A stretch of DNA of 7,103 nucleotides. Origin: an uncultured Phaeodactylibacter sp. GTDB taxonomy: Bacteria; Bacteroidota; Bacteroidia; Chitinophagales; Saprospiraceae. The notes beneath the pieces are model-generated. The model did not search any database and was not told the origin of the DNA. It saw only the letters and a list, made by a program, of their open reading frames with translations. The stretch covers positions 1 through 7,103 of the forward strand of contig CAJXXJ010000189.1 of the NCBI GenBank assembly GCA_913062745.1, given 5' to 3'. Below, piece by piece: positions 6,055 to 7,103 of this stretch (its first letter is position 1; every line of letters begins with the position of its first letter). Both the position numbers and the translations under genes were made by a program.

Positions 6055-6074
6055 GCTAAAAATGCTATTTTAGC
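6055..6074. repeat. Short perfect inverted repeat (possible operator)
   Basis: GCTAAAA (6055-6061) and TTTTAGC (6068-6074) form a perfect 7-bp dyad around a 6-nt centre. It overlaps the candidate -7 element for the membrane-protein gene on the minus strand, so it could be an operator there. Two copies of TTTGTTGG (6039-6046 and 6048-6055) lie next to it in tandem. Confidence 0.4.
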
Positions 6075-6119
6075 GAAAATGTTTTCAAAATTGAGGGGGA
6101 AGGCCTGCTTCGCTACAAT

Positions 6120-6128
6120 TGTGGATAA
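6120..6128 (-). promoter_or_regulatory. Perfect DnaA box
   Basis: TGTGGATAA is the reverse complement of the consensus TTATCCACA. It lies in the gap between the membrane-protein gene and parE, about 160 bp before the parE start. A lone box may be chance, although the same 9-mer occurs upstream of nrdBA in this window. Confidence 0.35.
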
Positions 6129-6152
6129 CTTTCCGCGTTTTCATTAACAAGC

Positions 6153-6235
6153 AAAGCGGCTTTTTGCTGAAATTATCCCCTTGTTTTTTGGCCAGCAGCC
6201 GGCACGCCTCAGGCAGCAAGAAGAAAAGCCGCTTT
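6153..6235. repeat. 83-bp long-range inverted repeat upstream of parE
   Basis: AAAGCGGCTTT (6153-6163) is a perfect inverted match to AAAGCCGCTTT (6225-6235), and the next inner blocks TTGCTG (6164-6169) and CAGCAA (6214-6219) also match, with a 5-nt bulge (GAAGA, 6220-6224) on the right arm. That gives 17 bp of stem around a 44-nt loop containing a T6 run and a GC-rich stretch. No target-site duplication flanks it. It could be a structured RNA, a leader hairpin of parE, or the remains of a small palindromic mobile repeat. Confidence 0.5.
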
Positions 6236-6286
6236 CTATCCGGCCGCCGGCGCCTGAATATTCTGGCCTCCAATAACCCAAAACAC

Positions 6287-7103
6287 ATGGCAAAAGTAAC
6301 CTACACGGAAGATAATATACGCTCGCTCGACTGGAAGGAGCACATCCGCATGCGCCCGGGCATGTACATTGGCAAGCTGGGCGATGGCTCTGCTGCGGAT
6401 GATGGCATTTATATCCTGCTGAAAGAAGTGATCGACAACTCCATCGACGAATTTGTCATGGGGCACGGCAAGCAGATTGATGTCACCATCGAAGACGGAA
6501 GGGTAAGCGTGCGCGACTACGGCCGGGGCATCCCGCTCGGCAAAGTGGTGGACTGTGTGTCCAAAATCAATACCGGTGGCAAGTATGACTCCAAAGCCTT
6601 TAAAAAGTCCGTAGGCCTGAACGGCGTGGGTACGAAAGCCGTCAATGCGCTGTCGGACCAGTTTACCGTTAAGGCCGTACGGGAAAATAAGGGCAAAGTC
6701 GCAGAGTTTGAAAAAGGAGAACTCGTCAAAGACCACAAAGTCAAAAAAACCGACGAGCCCAACGGCACCCTGGTGGAGTTTGAGCCAGACCAGAGCATTT
6801 TTAAAAAGTACCGCTTCCGCAGCGAATACGTGGAAAACCAGCTGTGGAACTACGCCTATCTGAATGCGGGCCTCAAGCTGAATTTCAACGGCAAAACGCT
6901 GGTTTCCCGCAACGGGCTGCTCGACCTGCTGCAGCGCAAAACGAGCAATGAAAACCTGCGCTACCCCATCATCCACATGAAAGGGGAGGACCTGGAGATT
7001 GCCCTTTCCCACGGCAACCACTACGGCGAGCAGTACCACTCTTTCGTAAACGGCCAAAATACCACTCAGGGAGGCACGCACCTGAATGCCCTGCGCGAAG
7101 CCA
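6287..7103 (+). CDS. parE: DNA topoisomerase IV subunit B (3'-truncated by window)
   Basis: ATPase subunit of the type IIA topoisomerase that decatenates daughter chromosomes together with ParC. The first 272 residues are present. The GHKL (Bergerat) ATPase motifs are clear: [10 protein letters not shown] (47-56, with catalytic Glu47 and Mg-binding Asn51), the DYGRGIP G1 box (77-83), the [22 protein letters not shown]-lid/G2 region (97-115), and [18 protein letters not shown] at the window edge, which carries the transducer-domain QGGTH motif. The start [20 protein letters not shown] and [13 protein letters not shown] block match Bacteroidota ParE better than GyrB; DYG replaces the DNG more common in GyrB, and GLNGVG replaces GLHGVG. 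The ATG is preceded by an A/C-rich stretch (CAATAACCCAAAACAC) without Shine-Dalgarno. GyrB paralogy is the only real alternative. Confidence 0.92.
   Translation, partial: MAKVTYTEDNIRSLDWKEHIRMRPGMYIGKLGDGSAADDGIYILLKEVIDNSIDEFVMGHGKQIDVTIEDGRVSVRDYGRGIPLGKVVDCVSKINTGGKYDSKAFKKSVGLNGVGTKAVNALSDQFTVKAVRENKGKVAEFEKGELVKDHKVKKTDEPNGTLVEFEPDQSIFKKYRFRSEYVENQLWNYAYLNAGLKLNFNGKTLVSRNGLLDLLQRKTSNENLRYPIIHMKGEDLEIALSHGNHYGEQYHSFVNGQNTTQGGTHLNALREA

Noticed and set aside
6085..6288. 67-aa open frame on the minus strand in the parE upstream gap
   Set aside because: Covers the inverted repeat and the DnaA box, with a low-complexity basic composition; no support as a protein.
6236..7081. 281-aa open frame on the minus strand
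   Set aside because: Antisense to parE, with a clear shadow pattern.

Overview
The window looks like chromosomal DNA of a fairly GC-rich member of the Bacteroidota, most likely a Saprospiria-type lineage. This is inferred from the style of the proteins (a compact ribonucleotide reductase, a ParE beginning [16 protein letters not shown]), the lack of Shine-Dalgarno sequences before the starts, and promoter candidates of the Bacteroidota TTG / TAnnTTTG type. No plasmid, phage, IS, tRNA, rRNA or CRISPR signal was found.

Layout. (1) 1-938 (+): 3' part of a PhoD-like metallophosphoesterase, ending at a rho-independent terminator (944-992) shared with (2) a convergent endonuclease V gene (991-1491, -). 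(3) 1492-1970: a regulatory region of about 480 bp between divergent genes. It holds three DnaA-box-like 9-mers, a candidate NrdR-like site, a candidate promoter, a clear cobalamin riboswitch (about 1678-1837) and about 130 nt of expression platform. (4) 1971-4647 (+): the nrdB-nrdA operon for an aerobic class I ribonucleotide reductase. Both subunits are compact and neither has an ATP-cone. (5) 4767-5453 (+): a possible 37-residue protein with an ATGA overlap to a STAND/AAA-like domain gene that appears frameshifted near its end. (6) 5473-6012 (-): a two-TM membrane protein of unknown function. (7) 6013-6286: a non-coding gap with a perfect DnaA box and two inverted repeats, one of which spans 83 bp. 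(8) 6287-7103 (+): the 5' part of parE (topoisomerase IV subunit B), cut by the window end.

How it fits together. The central unit makes dNTPs without B12. The riboswitch is expected to lower nrdBA expression when adenosylcobalamin is plentiful, which makes sense if the genome also carries a B12-dependent class II reductase. With no ATP-cone in either subunit, dATP cannot shut off overall activity in the usual way, so control may lie in the leader RNA and possibly in DnaA binding at the promoter. Endonuclease V (repair of deaminated purines) and ParE (chromosome decatenation) are also DNA-maintenance genes, but nothing shows that they are co-regulated with nrdBA.
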